Assembly: GCA_018240525.1 (NCBI GenBank)
Contig: JAFEFN010000014.1
Coordinates: 296,487-360,486 of the forward strand
Reading direction: 5' to 3'
Source: Pseudomonadota bacterium
Lineage (GTDB): Bacteria; Pseudomonadota; Gammaproteobacteria; Steroidobacterales; Steroidobacteraceae
Length of the DNA stretch: 64,000 nucleotides
Shown here piece after piece: positions 1 to 7,601 of the stretch. Position 1 is the first letter of the stretch. Every line of letters starts with the position of its first letter. A model generated the notes under the pieces. It did not search any database. It was not told where the DNA came from and was given only the letters and a program-made list of their open reading frames with translations. The translations under genes were made by a program, and so were the position numbers.

Positions 1-418
1 CTCCGGTGTCCCGCTGGGTCGTGAAGCCACGCAGCAGCGCGGCCTCAGCACCCTTGATGGCGAGTGCGGTCGCGTACGCTGGCTCGACATTGCGCATCTC
101 GTCAGGCGTAAGCACGCTGTTCATGTGGACGTGGGCGTCGATGAAGCCAGGTGACAGAAGGCGCCCTCCACCGTCAATGACCTGCGTGTTGGCCCCTGGC
201 GCAATCGGAGTACGCGATACCTGCGCGATCTTGTCCCCGACAATCAGTACTTCACCCCCACTCCACGGCTCGTTACGGCCGTCGAATATCCGCACATTGC
301 GGATCAGCGTTGCAGGTGCGGAGCTCGAGGGCTCGGGTGTGGCCTGCGTCTCTGCGTGCACAAGCGCGCCCGACAGTGATGCCGCGACGATAGCGATCAG
401 ACGCAAGTGTTGATTCAT
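1..418 (-). CDS. Exported amidohydrolase, N-terminal part (runs off left edge)
   Basis: An open frame runs leftward from an ATG at 418 to the window edge, about 139 codons. Residues 1-22 form a signal peptide (MNQHLRLIAIVAASLSGALV, then HA). Next comes the small beta-sandwich typical of amidohydrolases (LIRNVRIFDGRNEPW) and the metal-binding motif GFIDAHVH at residues 91-98. Metal-dependent amidohydrolases hydrolyse amide or related bonds; the substrate cannot be told from this part, and the catalytic C-terminus lies outside the window. The protein should act in the periplasm. The plus-strand frame across the same bases is a shadow with no recognisable protein. Confidence 0.85.
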   Translation of the reverse strand, partial: MNQHLRLIAIVAASLSGALVHAETQATPEPSSSAPATLIRNVRIFDGRNEPWSGGEVLIVGDKIAQVSRTPIAPGANTQVIDGGGRLLSPGFIDAHVHMNSVLTPDEMRNVEPAYATALAIKGAEAALLRGFTTQRDTG

Positions 419-565
419 CACTGCCCCCACGATGACTCTGTTGTTTTACCACACGCGATCGTTGAGCAGCCAGAGCGGCCGTCCTTTGTTACAGGCGGTT
501 CCTGAGGTCGGCACGCATGCGGCAATGAGTCCTCGGCAATTGCGCCGGCAGCACGAATTAGGTGC

Positions 566-1029
566 TCAAGCTGGGAGCGCGTCATGGATGCGTTTGCGCT
601 CCTGCGGCGTAAGCACGCCGGCAATGGTGAGAATCGCCTCAGCCGGCTGGCGCGAGGACTGAGTTCCGTAATCAATGCTGCGACCTCTCGCCAGGGCCGT
701 TTCAGAATTACCTGCCATTCTTCCAGCCAGGCCGGCGTATCGCCGCGTCGGCGCTCGCTCCACCGCCAAAGATTATTCTGTACCACCGCAAGCAACCCCG
801 GATCCCGTGCCAACTTGCGCGCGATCACCGCGTGCGTCGCCAGACTGCGTAGGTTGAGCCGCGCATGATCTGAATACGCAACGACTGAGGGCGATTCGGA
901 TACCCACCTGGTCTGAGACTTGAATCCCGCAGCCTTACGTCGCTGACGCATGCGGCGCATGCGTTCGGCAGCGCTCAGCGCCTTCCCGGTGGGAGGGCGT
1001 CCGCGACCGCGAGACGGGGGGATTATCAT
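566..1029 (-). pseudogene. Conserved hypothetical protein, broken by a one-base deletion
   Basis: The first 130 or so codons from the ATG at 1029 encode a basic protein (GRGRPPTGKALSAAERMRRM, then RWVSES and a helical middle) that resembles a widespread small family of unknown function. In that family, as I recall it, the C-terminus reads roughly RLR.SSPFAGVLTP.ERKRI. Here the frame reads RLRRFSP and then slips into an unrelated tail, while the expected AGVLTPQERKRIHDALPA lies in the next frame and stops at 566. One missing T near 623 restores the whole family. It is either a real frameshift or a sequencing error. It is divergent from the downstream Doc-type module. Confidence 0.65.
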
Positions 1030-1033
1030 AATT

Positions 1034-1053
1034 TTATCAACACGTTACGATAA
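1034..1053. promoter_or_regulatory. Inverted repeat between divergent genes
   Basis: TTATC at 1034-1038 and GATAA at 1049-1053 form an inverted repeat in the short gap between the minus-strand gene starting at 1029 and the plus-strand TA module. A promoter or operator here is inference. Confidence 0.3.
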
Positions 1054-1088
1054 ATCGGGTGGCGGCTCGCACTCCCGCGTACTTGTCG

Positions 1089-1116
1089 TATCATGATGTA
1101 TCAAGATCTATCAAGA
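1089..1116 (+). promoter_or_regulatory. Triple direct repeat, likely TA operator
   Basis: The octamer TATCATGA, TATCAAGA, TATCAAGA occurs at 1089, 1099 and 1109, an exact 10-bp period that puts the copies on one face of the helix. The array ends 11 bp before the antitoxin ATG at 1128. Autoregulation by the antitoxin is the usual arrangement for type II TA operons; binding here is inferred. Confidence 0.55.
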
Positions 1117-1127
1117 AATGGTACACC

Positions 1128-1352
1128 ATGCCTGGTCTGAGGAAGTTTTCCTCCCAAGCCGATCCGGAGGTCTTAGAGGGGCTGCGGAAGCTCGCAGCCA
1201 GCGAGGGCCGTCAGTTCCAGGCAGTGTTGGGTGAGGCGATGCGCGAGTACCTGACTCAGAAGCGCCAGCAAGCGACGCGGCGCAACGTGCTCGAAGCGTT
1301 CCAGGAAAGCCTCAAGGAGCGTGACGAGCTGTACCGGTCCCTGGCCAAATGA
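1128..1352 (+). CDS. Antitoxin of a Doc-type TA module
   Basis: A 74-residue protein starting at ATG 1128 (MPGLRKFSSQADPEVLEGLR). I chose this start over one at 1059 because the operator-like repeats lie between the two. The sequence suggests a short ribbon-helix-helix type DNA-binding segment (the strand RKFSSQADPEVLEGLRKLA, then helix EGRQFQAVLGEAMREYL) followed by a charged helical C-terminus that would wrap the toxin. It overlaps the toxin gene by 4 bp (ATGA), so the two are translationally coupled. Its role is to neutralise the Fic-fold toxin and repress its own operon. Function is inferred from the partner and the architecture. Confidence 0.75.
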   Translation: MPGLRKFSSQADPEVLEGLRKLAASEGRQFQAVLGEAMREYLTQKRQQATRRNVLEAFQESLKERDELYRSLAK

Positions 1353-1726
1353 CCGAGTACGTCACCATCGCCGACGCCCTCTTCTTCCACAAGATTCTCA
1401 TCGAACGCCACGGGGGCGCCCCGGGACTGCGCGACGCGGGTGCGCTTGAGGCAGCCCTCCACCGGCCACAGACCGGCTACTACGACACCCAAATTCACCA
1501 GGCTGCGGCGCTCCTCGAAGGCCTCGTCCAAAATCATCCCTTCATTGATGGCAACAAGCGGATCGCCTTTGCCGTCACGGACGTTTTCCTGCGCATCAAC
1601 GGCTATGCGATTGCCGGGGATTCGGAGGAGATCTACGCCTCCCTCATGCAGCTCTTTCAGCAGCAGACCCTCGACATGGAGCACTTGGTGCCCTGGCTGC
1701 AGGCGATCGTCCGTCCCCGCCGCTGA
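1349..1726 (+). CDS. doc: Doc-family toxin (Fic fold)
   Basis: A 125-residue protein with the Fic/Doc signature HPFIDGNKR at residues 63-71, including the catalytic-loop His and the anion-hole GNKR. Length and the N-terminal ALFFHKILIERHGG segment match the Doc family. Doc enzymes phosphorylate elongation factor Tu and stop translation. The gene starts inside the antitoxin stop codon. A copy of the dispersed palindromic element described for this window begins 8 bp after its stop codon (1734-1824). Confidence 0.88.
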   Translation: MTEYVTIADALFFHKILIERHGGAPGLRDAGALEAALHRPQTGYYDTQIHQAAALLEGLVQNHPFIDGNKRIAFAVTDVFLRINGYAIAGDSEEIYASLMQLFQQQTLDMEHLVPWLQAIVRPRR

Positions 1727-1733
1727 ACTTGAC

Positions 1734-1824
1734 TGCACGCTATTTGCACCGTCCGGAAAGCCCGGGGCCCTAAGCGATTGATTTGCTGGTCGCCTCGGGT
1801 GCGTCCCGTCGGATCACCCCTCCG
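1734..1824 (+). repeat. Dispersed palindromic element, copy 1
   Basis: 5' motif TGCACGCTATTTGCAC at 1734-1749 and 3' motif CGGATCACCCCTCCG at 1810-1824, 76 bp apart. It directly follows the doc stop codon. The rest of the gap to 2031 holds no convincing gene. Confidence 0.45.
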
Positions 1825-2031
1825 TCGGATTCGGCAAAGACGGTCTCTCGGTCTTCAAGCGCCGAGTGAGTCGCTAGACGAAGTTTTGCTCCCGGATTTC
1901 CCACACTACATCCCGCACAAATTCCGATATCGCTCGGACGCGCCGCCCGCATTATTGGATCCTAGTTCGCCGCACAGCGATGAGCGCGAACGCAGCGCGA
2001 AAAATATCGTGAGATATTTCGGGTAAGTCGC

Positions 2032-3471
2032 TTACCGTTTGCTAGCCGACGGCTTTAAGGTTCCGTCCACCATCTCGAGGTATGAGAGCGGCTCTCCCTT
2101 CTGGCGAGCATTCTCCTGCACCTCCAGAAGCTCCTCGTGCTTTCTTCCCATCCTGCCGACATCTATAAGAAGGTATATAGCCCGCGTTGTTTGCTGCGAT
2201 TTCTTGTAGACCTCCAACTGCGTCCGATACCCACCCAAGACATTCGAATTTGTGGACAACTTCACTTCCACCAGTACACGGGCGTCGAAACCGACTGAAA
2301 ATTTGAAGTCAATTTCCCCAGTCCCGGTATCAACCTCTGGCGAAATGTCTACGTTGTTGGCCACGCAATAAGAATATGCGACCGCAAAAAACAGTCGCTG
2401 CGCTGTAGCTTCGTGCTTCGGCTTCCCGTCCGGCTTGAATAGCTCCCTATTTAGACCCGCATCTTCGATCAAGTGTCGGAACTGAGCTACTATTTCCCTT
2501 ACGACACCAAGCACATCATCGACGGTCTGCAGCTTTTGCTGCTTGAAATGCAGGGGATTATTCTTCGCGTAGTCTCGCGCCTGCGTCGCCCACCTAATTA
2601 GCCCTTCGGGATCTGACTCTAGATCGTACGGCTCCGCGGACACTTTTTTCAGAATGCTAAGGAGCGTTTCGAAAGCCTGTTTGTTCGCCAGCGCTTGGTC
2701 CTTTAGCTTCGCCTTATCTCGCTTGCTCTTTGCCTCCCATATTTCTGCAATGTATTTGTTTACGCGATCACGTAGCACCTCGTTGTCTCGGGCGGCCTCT
2801 TGCACCTCATCCCAATCTCGGGCCACCGGCAGTTCTCGAAGCACGTCAGTGGGCACTAAAATCAGCGGCCTCCGACCACCCTCGGCAGGATTGGGAAGGA
2901 ACCTGGCACGCACTCCACTGACTTCAAACTCGTCGCCAGCTAGGTTTAGTTCCGCAAGAATGCGTACATTAAACGCGGCGAGGGCAGGCATGATTATGGT
3001 TGTAACCATGTCGCTAAGCAGATCCGGACCGATATCCTTTTCAAAGAGCGCCATGGCTTGAAAGAGGTCTGGATCTTTGACGCCGATTGCCACGATTTGC
3101 TCGGCGACTTCGAAGACCCGTTTGCGGGTCAGCGGGCCCCAAGCGCTTCCGTGTGTCGATCCGGCCCCGTACCCTAAGCACGTACCTGAGACTTCGGGGA
3201 AGTCAAAACGCTTAAATGCCCCCTTCCATGCAGGGTCGCCTCTCTCACGACTGGCGCCCAGGAGACGAATGATTTCCTCGAAACGCTCTCGATACATGCG
3301 GACGCCGTCGCCGCTCATCTCTGGGTGCTTGCTCGTCGCAAGCAAGAACGGATCAATGAAAAGCCTTGTGTCGATTGCAATAGTCGCGTCAAGCACGCCG
3401 AGCTGTGTCAGGCGGCGCGCCTCAATGCCGAAAGCGCCGCTCACAGTCGTAGGATTAGTGGCCTTGCCCAT
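2032..3471 (-). CDS. Unknown protein with C-terminal PD-(D/E)XK-like nuclease domain
   Basis: 479 residues, no name recognised. The C-terminal third has a restriction-endonuclease-like core: helix ATAQRLFFAVAYSYCVANN, then GEIDFKFS (Asp388), a turn and VLVEVKLS (Glu402, Lys404), which together give the D...ExK catalytic triad. The N-terminal 250 residues are mixed alpha/beta, and a charged helix (DNEVLRDRVNKYIAEIWEAK onward) links the two parts. It starts 55 bp from the divergent SIR2-like gene, which suggests shared control. The local base composition is lower in GC than the flanks. A role in defence or DNA cleavage is inference from the fold and the neighbours. Confidence 0.65.
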   Translation of the reverse strand: MGKATNPTTVSGAFGIEARRLTQLGVLDATIAIDTRLFIDPFLLATSKHPEMSGDGVRMYRERFEEIIRLLGASRERGDPAWKGAFKRFDFPEVSGTCLGYGAGSTHGSAWGPLTRKRVFEVAEQIVAIGVKDPDLFQAMALFEKDIGPDLLSDMVTTIIMPALAAFNVRILAELNLAGDEFEVSGVRARFLPNPAEGGRRPLILVPTDVLRELPVARDWDEVQEAARDNEVLRDRVNKYIAEIWEAKSKRDKAKLKDQALANKQAFETLLSILKKVSAEPYDLESDPEGLIRWATQARDYAKNNPLHFKQQKLQTVDDVLGVVREIVAQFRHLIEDAGLNRELFKPDGKPKHEATAQRLFFAVAYSYCVANNVDISPEVDTGTGEIDFKFSVGFDARVLVEVKLSTNSNVLGGYRTQLEVYKKSQQTTRAIYLLIDVGRMGRKHEELLEVQENARQKGEPLSYLEMVDGTLKPSASKR

Positions 3472-3525
3472 GTATGAATCGCTTCTCGCGGGCTTACTAT
3501 CGAGCGCAAGCTTACGCGCGGCCGT

Positions 3526-4629
3526 GTGTGTCGCGATGCAGCAATTGCAGAGTTACAGGCCGGAGCACCTAGCGCGGAGAGCATCTTGGACCGAACAGTA
3601 GTACTGGCTGGAGCTGGACTATCTGCAATGGCGCAGCTCCCAACGACCTCTCAGTTATTGCAGAGCTTTTTGGAGGCGAGCCGCGCTTCACCTTTTGGGG
3701 ATGCCATATCCGCGCACCTTCAGAAGTACTGGCGCGATGTTTTCGGCTGGCAGAAGGGCAGGAAAACTCCTAGCTTCGAGAACCATTTCACTACACTTGA
3801 TCTATCTGCCAATACTGGTCATTGCGTGGGCCGCCTCTACAACCCTGCACAATTACGCGCGATACGGAGACTGAGCCTGCATCGCGTATTCGAGACTCTT
3901 GACCAGAGATTTCAGAATAGCGGACATATTCAAAAGCTCGTCGATCTCCTCGCAACGGGCGACAGTAACACTGTCCTTTCAACGAACTGGGACATCGTGA
4001 TTGAACGTCATTGCCGGGAAGCAAATCACGCCTTCCACTACGGGGTCCGCACGGAGTACTTGGACCGGCGGGTCGTTCCACGCAAGGGTCTCGGGATACT
4101 AAAGCTGCATGGCTCCTCCAATTGGTGCTATTGCGATAGCTGTCGTCGATTGTTTGCGTACACGGATGGCAAAGGCGTTCTGAAAGATTGGCTATTTCTA
4201 GAGGCACGAGATTTTAGAGCTCTTGGCGATACGCCAACCGCAGATTATCTGGAAACGAATCACACCGGCGATGAGCGCAAATGTCCGTACTGCGACATTC
4301 GAGTCTCTACCCGGGTCGCCACATTCAGCTTCGACAAGGCGCTTGGTTTCTACCAGTTTCAAGGCGTCTGGGAAGATGCGCTGAGAACGCTGCGAGAAGC
4401 AGAACGTTGGATATTTGTGGGCTACTCCCTGCCAGAGGCAGACTTCCAATTGAGACATGTCTTGAAGACAGCGCAGCTTGCGGGACCCGCAACACGAAAC
4501 CTCGTGATCGAAGTGGTTGTAAAGCGTGATAATTTGGCCGTCGAGAGATACAAGCGATTCTTTGGCGCTCGGGTGAAGCACATTTACATTGATGGGTTCG
4601 CTGACTGGATAGGTGGGCTTCCTGCTTAG
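3526..4629 (+). CDS. SIR2-like protein with zinc ribbon
   Basis: 367 residues from a GTG start. The NAD-binding signature of sirtuins is visible: GAGLSAMAQLPT at 29-40, STNWD at 152-156 (in place of TQNxD), catalytic-type LHGSSNW at 194-200, a zinc-binding pair C203-x2-C206 with C253-x2-C256, and the late motif IFVGYSLPEADFQLRH. SIR2-like domains of this kind in bacterial defence systems degrade NAD+ on infection, while others are deacylases. No membrane segment or extra effector domain is seen. The divergent PD-(D/E)XK-like gene and the downstream HEPN gene fit an abortive-infection role. That role is inferred. Confidence 0.75.
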   Translation: MCRDAAIAELQAGAPSAESILDRTVVLAGAGLSAMAQLPTTSQLLQSFLEASRASPFGDAISAHLQKYWRDVFGWQKGRKTPSFENHFTTLDLSANTGHCVGRLYNPAQLRAIRRLSLHRVFETLDQRFQNSGHIQKLVDLLATGDSNTVLSTNWDIVIERHCREANHAFHYGVRTEYLDRRVVPRKGLGILKLHGSSNWCYCDSCRRLFAYTDGKGVLKDWLFLEARDFRALGDTPTADYLETNHTGDERKCPYCDIRVSTRVATFSFDKALGFYQFQGVWEDALRTLREAERWIFVGYSLPEADFQLRHVLKTAQLAGPATRNLVIEVVVKRDNLAVERYKRFFGARVKHIYIDGFADWIGGLPA

Positions 4630-4656
4630 CGGCAATCCGAGGAACGGGTCGACCGC

Positions 4657-5244
4657 GTGCGCGGCCTCCACACGCAGCTCGGGTCGGCGCCGGCCGCGGC
4701 GAAGAGGCAGGCCGTCCACGGGCCCAGGGAGATCCGCTTCCCCGGTGCTTACCGCGCGACCGACCCCGTGCTGCCGCTCTCCAAGTTGAACGAGGCCGTC
4801 GAGATGGCGGCGGTGTACCCCCTCCTCTACGTCCTCGAGAACTCCATGCGCGAGGTGGTCCGGCGCATGATGCACGCGGCGTTCGGGGACAACTGGTGGG
4901 ACACCCAACTCACCAGCGGCAGGTTGAGGAACGTCCACAAGACCGCCGCGGATCGGCGGGTCAACGAGAAGGCCTGGCACCAGCGGCGCGGATCTCACCC
5001 CATCGACTACGTCGATTTGGTCGACCTCGGCGATATCATCACCGGCAAGCGGAGCACCTTCTTCCCCGCCCTCATGGACGACGTGGAGTGGTTCAGGACT
5101 TTCATGAAGGAACTCGCGCCGTCGCGCAACGTCGTCTGCCACATGAACCCGCTCCAGAAGCACAACGTCGATGCGGTGAAACTCAGCCTCCACAGGTGGC
5201 AGGCGATCGTCCAGGCAGCTGGAGCCGCGATTCCGTCAGCTTAG
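4657..5244 (+). CDS. Swt1-type HEPN domain protein
   Basis: 195 residues from a GTG start at 4657. The conserved body (YPLLYVLENSMREVVRRMM, then HPIDYVDLVDLGDI, TFFPAL, DDVEWF and the loop SRNVVCHMNPL) matches the HEPN-Swt1 group as I recall it. Arg147 and His152 give the R-x4-H ribonuclease motif of active HEPN proteins. HEPN RNases commonly act as toxins or defence effectors. The gene is visibly richer in GC than the SIR2-like gene 27 bp upstream, so the two may have different histories. The N-terminal 30 residues are poorly conserved-looking and the true start may differ. Confidence 0.65.
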   Translation: MRGLHTQLGSAPAAAKRQAVHGPREIRFPGAYRATDPVLPLSKLNEAVEMAAVYPLLYVLENSMREVVRRMMHAAFGDNWWDTQLTSGRLRNVHKTAADRRVNEKAWHQRRGSHPIDYVDLVDLGDIITGKRSTFFPALMDDVEWFRTFMKELAPSRNVVCHMNPLQKHNVDAVKLSLHRWQAIVQAAGAAIPSA

Positions 5245-5376
5245 TGAGCAACCTCGCGGCAGGGTCAATGCGGCACAGTTACGGCTCGGCAAGAAGGGGC
5301 CTCTCCGATTAATGCTCCAAACCCGGTTCCGGCTCCCATTCTCTGGCGCTACACGTACCGCGCCCAACTCGACCGT

Positions 5377-5811
5377 GTGCGGCGAATTCGCGTGCACTTC
5401 GATGATGCCCATGAATCCCTGCGCGAGGCGGAGGATCTCATGTGGTCGTTCTTCCAGCACTGCTGGCACCTCAGAGACTGGCTGATGAAGGACAAGCACT
5501 GGCAGTCGCCGGATGTGGCAACGGCAAAAGCGCAGCGCAAAGCGCTTCAGGCGTCGATTGATCAATCCCCGTGGCTGACGATGTGTAGCGGTGTGTGCAA
5601 CATGACCAAGCACTTAGGCCGCCGTGTCGGCGAGGCACGTCCCTCACATATGAACGCAAACATCGGCGCTGGTCCGCGCATGGAGTGCATCATCGACGAC
5701 GGTAACGGGAACAGGTTGCCCGGTCACGTATTTGCCGATCGGTGTATCGCCGATTGGGATCGCATCCTGCAGGCGCACGCGCTTTCGACAGCGCCGATGC
5801 CGCCTGACTGA
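5377..5811 (+). CDS. Small conserved unknown, possibly HEPN-like
   Basis: 144 residues from a GTG at 5377; the frame stays open upstream but has no better start. The core FFQHCWHLRDWLMKD followed later by SGVCNMTKHLG is a pattern I associate with small helical proteins next to defence genes, but I cannot name the family. It follows the HEPN gene by 132 bp on the same strand. Cys and His residues sit in the two helices. Function unknown; a role together with the SIR2/HEPN genes is only suggested by position. Confidence 0.45.
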   Translation: MRRIRVHFDDAHESLREAEDLMWSFFQHCWHLRDWLMKDKHWQSPDVATAKAQRKALQASIDQSPWLTMCSGVCNMTKHLGRRVGEARPSHMNANIGAGPRMECIIDDGNGNRLPGHVFADRCIADWDRILQAHALSTAPMPPD

Positions 5812-5823
5812 CCGCTGTCACTG

Positions 5824-6054
5824 TCACCGGCTCCGCCTGCGCATGGGCTTCACGACGTGCGGCGGGCCAGCACGTTTCGGGGGTGCGTCGTTGTGGGGGC
5901 ACCACTGGAGCGGGTTGAGGAATAGCCCCGAACACCTGGAGCAGGCGTAAGAGCTTGTGAGGTACCGCGAGCCGTCCTGGCGGATCACGTCGATCTGGTG
6001 GTAGCGGTCGAAGCCGCAGACCCGGCACGCCCATTGGTCGGTGGTTGGCACCAT
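5824..6054 (-). CDS. Small two-CxxC zinc-ribbon-like protein
   Basis: 76 residues, starting at the ATG at 6054 (MVPTTDQWACRVCGFDRYHQ). Two Cys pairs, CRVC and CSRC, about 32 residues apart, frame a short beta-rich segment, which suggests one structural zinc. The C-terminus is basic and proline-rich. Longer upstream reading in this frame to 6474 looks like a shadow of the plus-strand gene at 6205. Very similar short proteins occur in genomic islands of xanthomonads as I recall them; no function is established. Confidence 0.6.
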   Translation of the reverse strand: MVPTTDQWACRVCGFDRYHQIDVIRQDGSRYLTSSYACSRCSGLFLNPLQWCPHNDAPPKRAGPPHVVKPMRRRSR

Positions 6055-6204
6055 GGCGGGGATGTTGATTCCCGCCGCCGGCGCGCTCCCAACCAGTACG
6101 CGCGGCGGCACGGCACTGGATAACGCACGGTCGCACCGGCCACGATAGACTTCATGAGTGGCACCGCCCGTGCCAAATAGAGCCGTAGCCCTTCTCCGGT
6201 TGCC

Positions 6205-6687
6205 GTGCCAATGAATATGGATCCAAGAGTAGCCCGCCTCAACACGCCCGAGGATTGCGAGGCCTTCGCCGCAAACGCCAGCAAGAGGGGCAGGCCGGAC
6301 CTCGCTCAGGAGGCCCGCATGCGCGCAATCGATTTGCGCGCCGAAGCGCACGGCGCAGCGACCGATGCTGAGAGAGAAGCCCTGGCGGCCGTATACGCAT
6401 ATGAAGAGGCCAGATCCAGCGGCAAGCGACGGCGGTTCCGCGCCAATCGCACGTGGCAGATGATCGAGCGCCACGGGATTCTCGCAGCAGTGGAGCGCGC
6501 GGTAAACCGGCCGGACGAGACCATCGGGTACACAGCGCTGGTCGAAATGGGGCTTGAGAAGTACGCCTTCGAGGCCATCGTGTTGAGGTACCCGGGCCGG
6601 TTCACTAAAGAAGCTGTCGCGAGGTGCGCAGAGCGAATCGCGACGTGGAAGGGCTCAGGCCTGTACCATTCAACTCGGAATGAGTAG
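6205..6687 (+). CDS. Conserved helical protein of unknown function
   Basis: 160 residues. It begins with LNTPEDCEAFAANASKRGRP, contains AVYAYEEARSSGKRRRFRAN and ends with TWQMIERHGILAAVERAVNR then GYTALVEMGLEKYAFEAIVL. This composition matches a widespread family of uncharacterised bacterial proteins often next to toxin or defence genes. It is all-helical and soluble, with no signal peptide. The first or second Met (6205 or 6211) could be the start. I infer no function. Confidence 0.65.
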   Translation: MPMNMDPRVARLNTPEDCEAFAANASKRGRPDLAQEARMRAIDLRAEAHGAATDAEREALAAVYAYEEARSSGKRRRFRANRTWQMIERHGILAAVERAVNRPDETIGYTALVEMGLEKYAFEAIVLRYPGRFTKEAVARCAERIATWKGSGLYHSTRNE

Positions 6688-6721
6688 CACCAGAACTCAT
6701 ATCAACCCGACGGCAGCCTAG

Positions 6722-7282
6722 TTACTGCATTCCTTGCGCGGACCCTTTAGCCTGCGGTGCCGGGGCTGGCGTTGGGCTCTCCGCTTCGGGACTCTTACCC
6801 GGAAGCGATAGGTCCTGGCGGGCGATTCTTCGCATCTCGGGGAGGAACTTGTCGATCGCCGCGACGCGGTGGTCGAGGTACTCGAAGAAGGTGTTCTCTT
6901 GCGTTGACTTCTCCAGCTCCACGAGCAGTGCGTTCAGCAGCTTGGTAGCCTCCTCCGAGATAACGAAGCTCCCCACGTCGCGCCTCAGTCGCAGGTCGGC
7001 CATCGCCTTCTGCAGATTCTTCTCCAAGCGCGCCTTGCCCTCAGGGGGCAACTCCCGGCCCCGAAGCTCAAATTCGAAGTGGGTGTCTGCGTGCTCACGG
7101 AGGTGGTGGGTCGACTCCAGAATCTCGGTGTATGCCGCACTCTTTCTCTCCCACCACTTCTCTGAGTAGAAGCGACGCAGGGCAAGGCGGACGGTCACGA
7201 CTGCGGTAACTAAGCCCACCAGCAGGCTGGATACGACGGACAGCAGGGCGGCAGTCAGCGCCCCCTCTGGAATTTCCACCAT
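6722..7282 (-). CDS. Membrane-anchored coiled-coil protein of unknown function
   Basis: 186 residues. One N-terminal membrane segment (LTAALLSVVSSLLVGLVTAV) is followed by RRFYSEKWWERKSAAYTEIL, a signature shared by many uncharacterised anchored proteins, then a long helical region (residues 55-150) and a Pro/Ala-rich tail. The helical domain should face the cytoplasm. It stands alone; the gap 7283-7601 upstream carries its promoter and a palindromic element. Function unknown. Confidence 0.6.
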   Translation of the reverse strand: MVEIPEGALTAALLSVVSSLLVGLVTAVVTVRLALRRFYSEKWWERKSAAYTEILESTHHLREHADTHFEFELRGRELPPEGKARLEKNLQKAMADLRLRRDVGSFVISEEATKLLNALLVELEKSTQENTFFEYLDHRVAAIDKFLPEMRRIARQDLSLPGKSPEAESPTPAPAPQAKGSAQGMQ

Positions 7283-7473
7283 GGCTCAATTGTACGCGCG
7301 CGCGGGCGGAGTCTCACAGGTGTTCAGCCCGCTTGACCGTGCTGCCTGTCGCGCTTTCTTCCGCCACGTTAGTCGTCCACCGCCCCCCGCGCGCGCCATC
7401 CGCCTGCTAGTCCTCCATTTGGACACGTGCAGAGCTGCAATACAGCCAAGACACGTGGAGACCTGGCAGGCGC

Positions 7474-7570
7474 TGCACCGAATTTGTGCCAACGAGCGCG
7501 TCATCACAGGCGGTTAGCAGTCGCAAGCCAATTGTTTACATCCGAAAAGCAGGATCGGATTGCAAAGCCG
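7474..7570 (+). repeat. Dispersed palindromic element, copy 2
   Basis: 5' motif TGCACCGAATTTGTGC at 7474-7489 and 3' motif CGGATTGCAAAGCCG at about 7556-7570. It ends about 32 bp beyond the 3' end of the HNH gene. Nothing else is seen in 7283-7601. Confidence 0.45.
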
Positions 7571-7601
7571 CAGACTGCAGGTCGTGGCAGCGACGGTCAC
7601 A

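Noticed and set aside
6..413. Plus-strand open frame at the left edge
   Set aside because: It is the shadow of the amidohydrolase on the other strand, which has a signal peptide and the GFIDAHVH motif.
418..565. C-terminal tail of the long minus-strand frame 418-1029
   Set aside because: After the frameshift near 623 the translation loses family similarity; the real ending lies in another frame and stops at 566.
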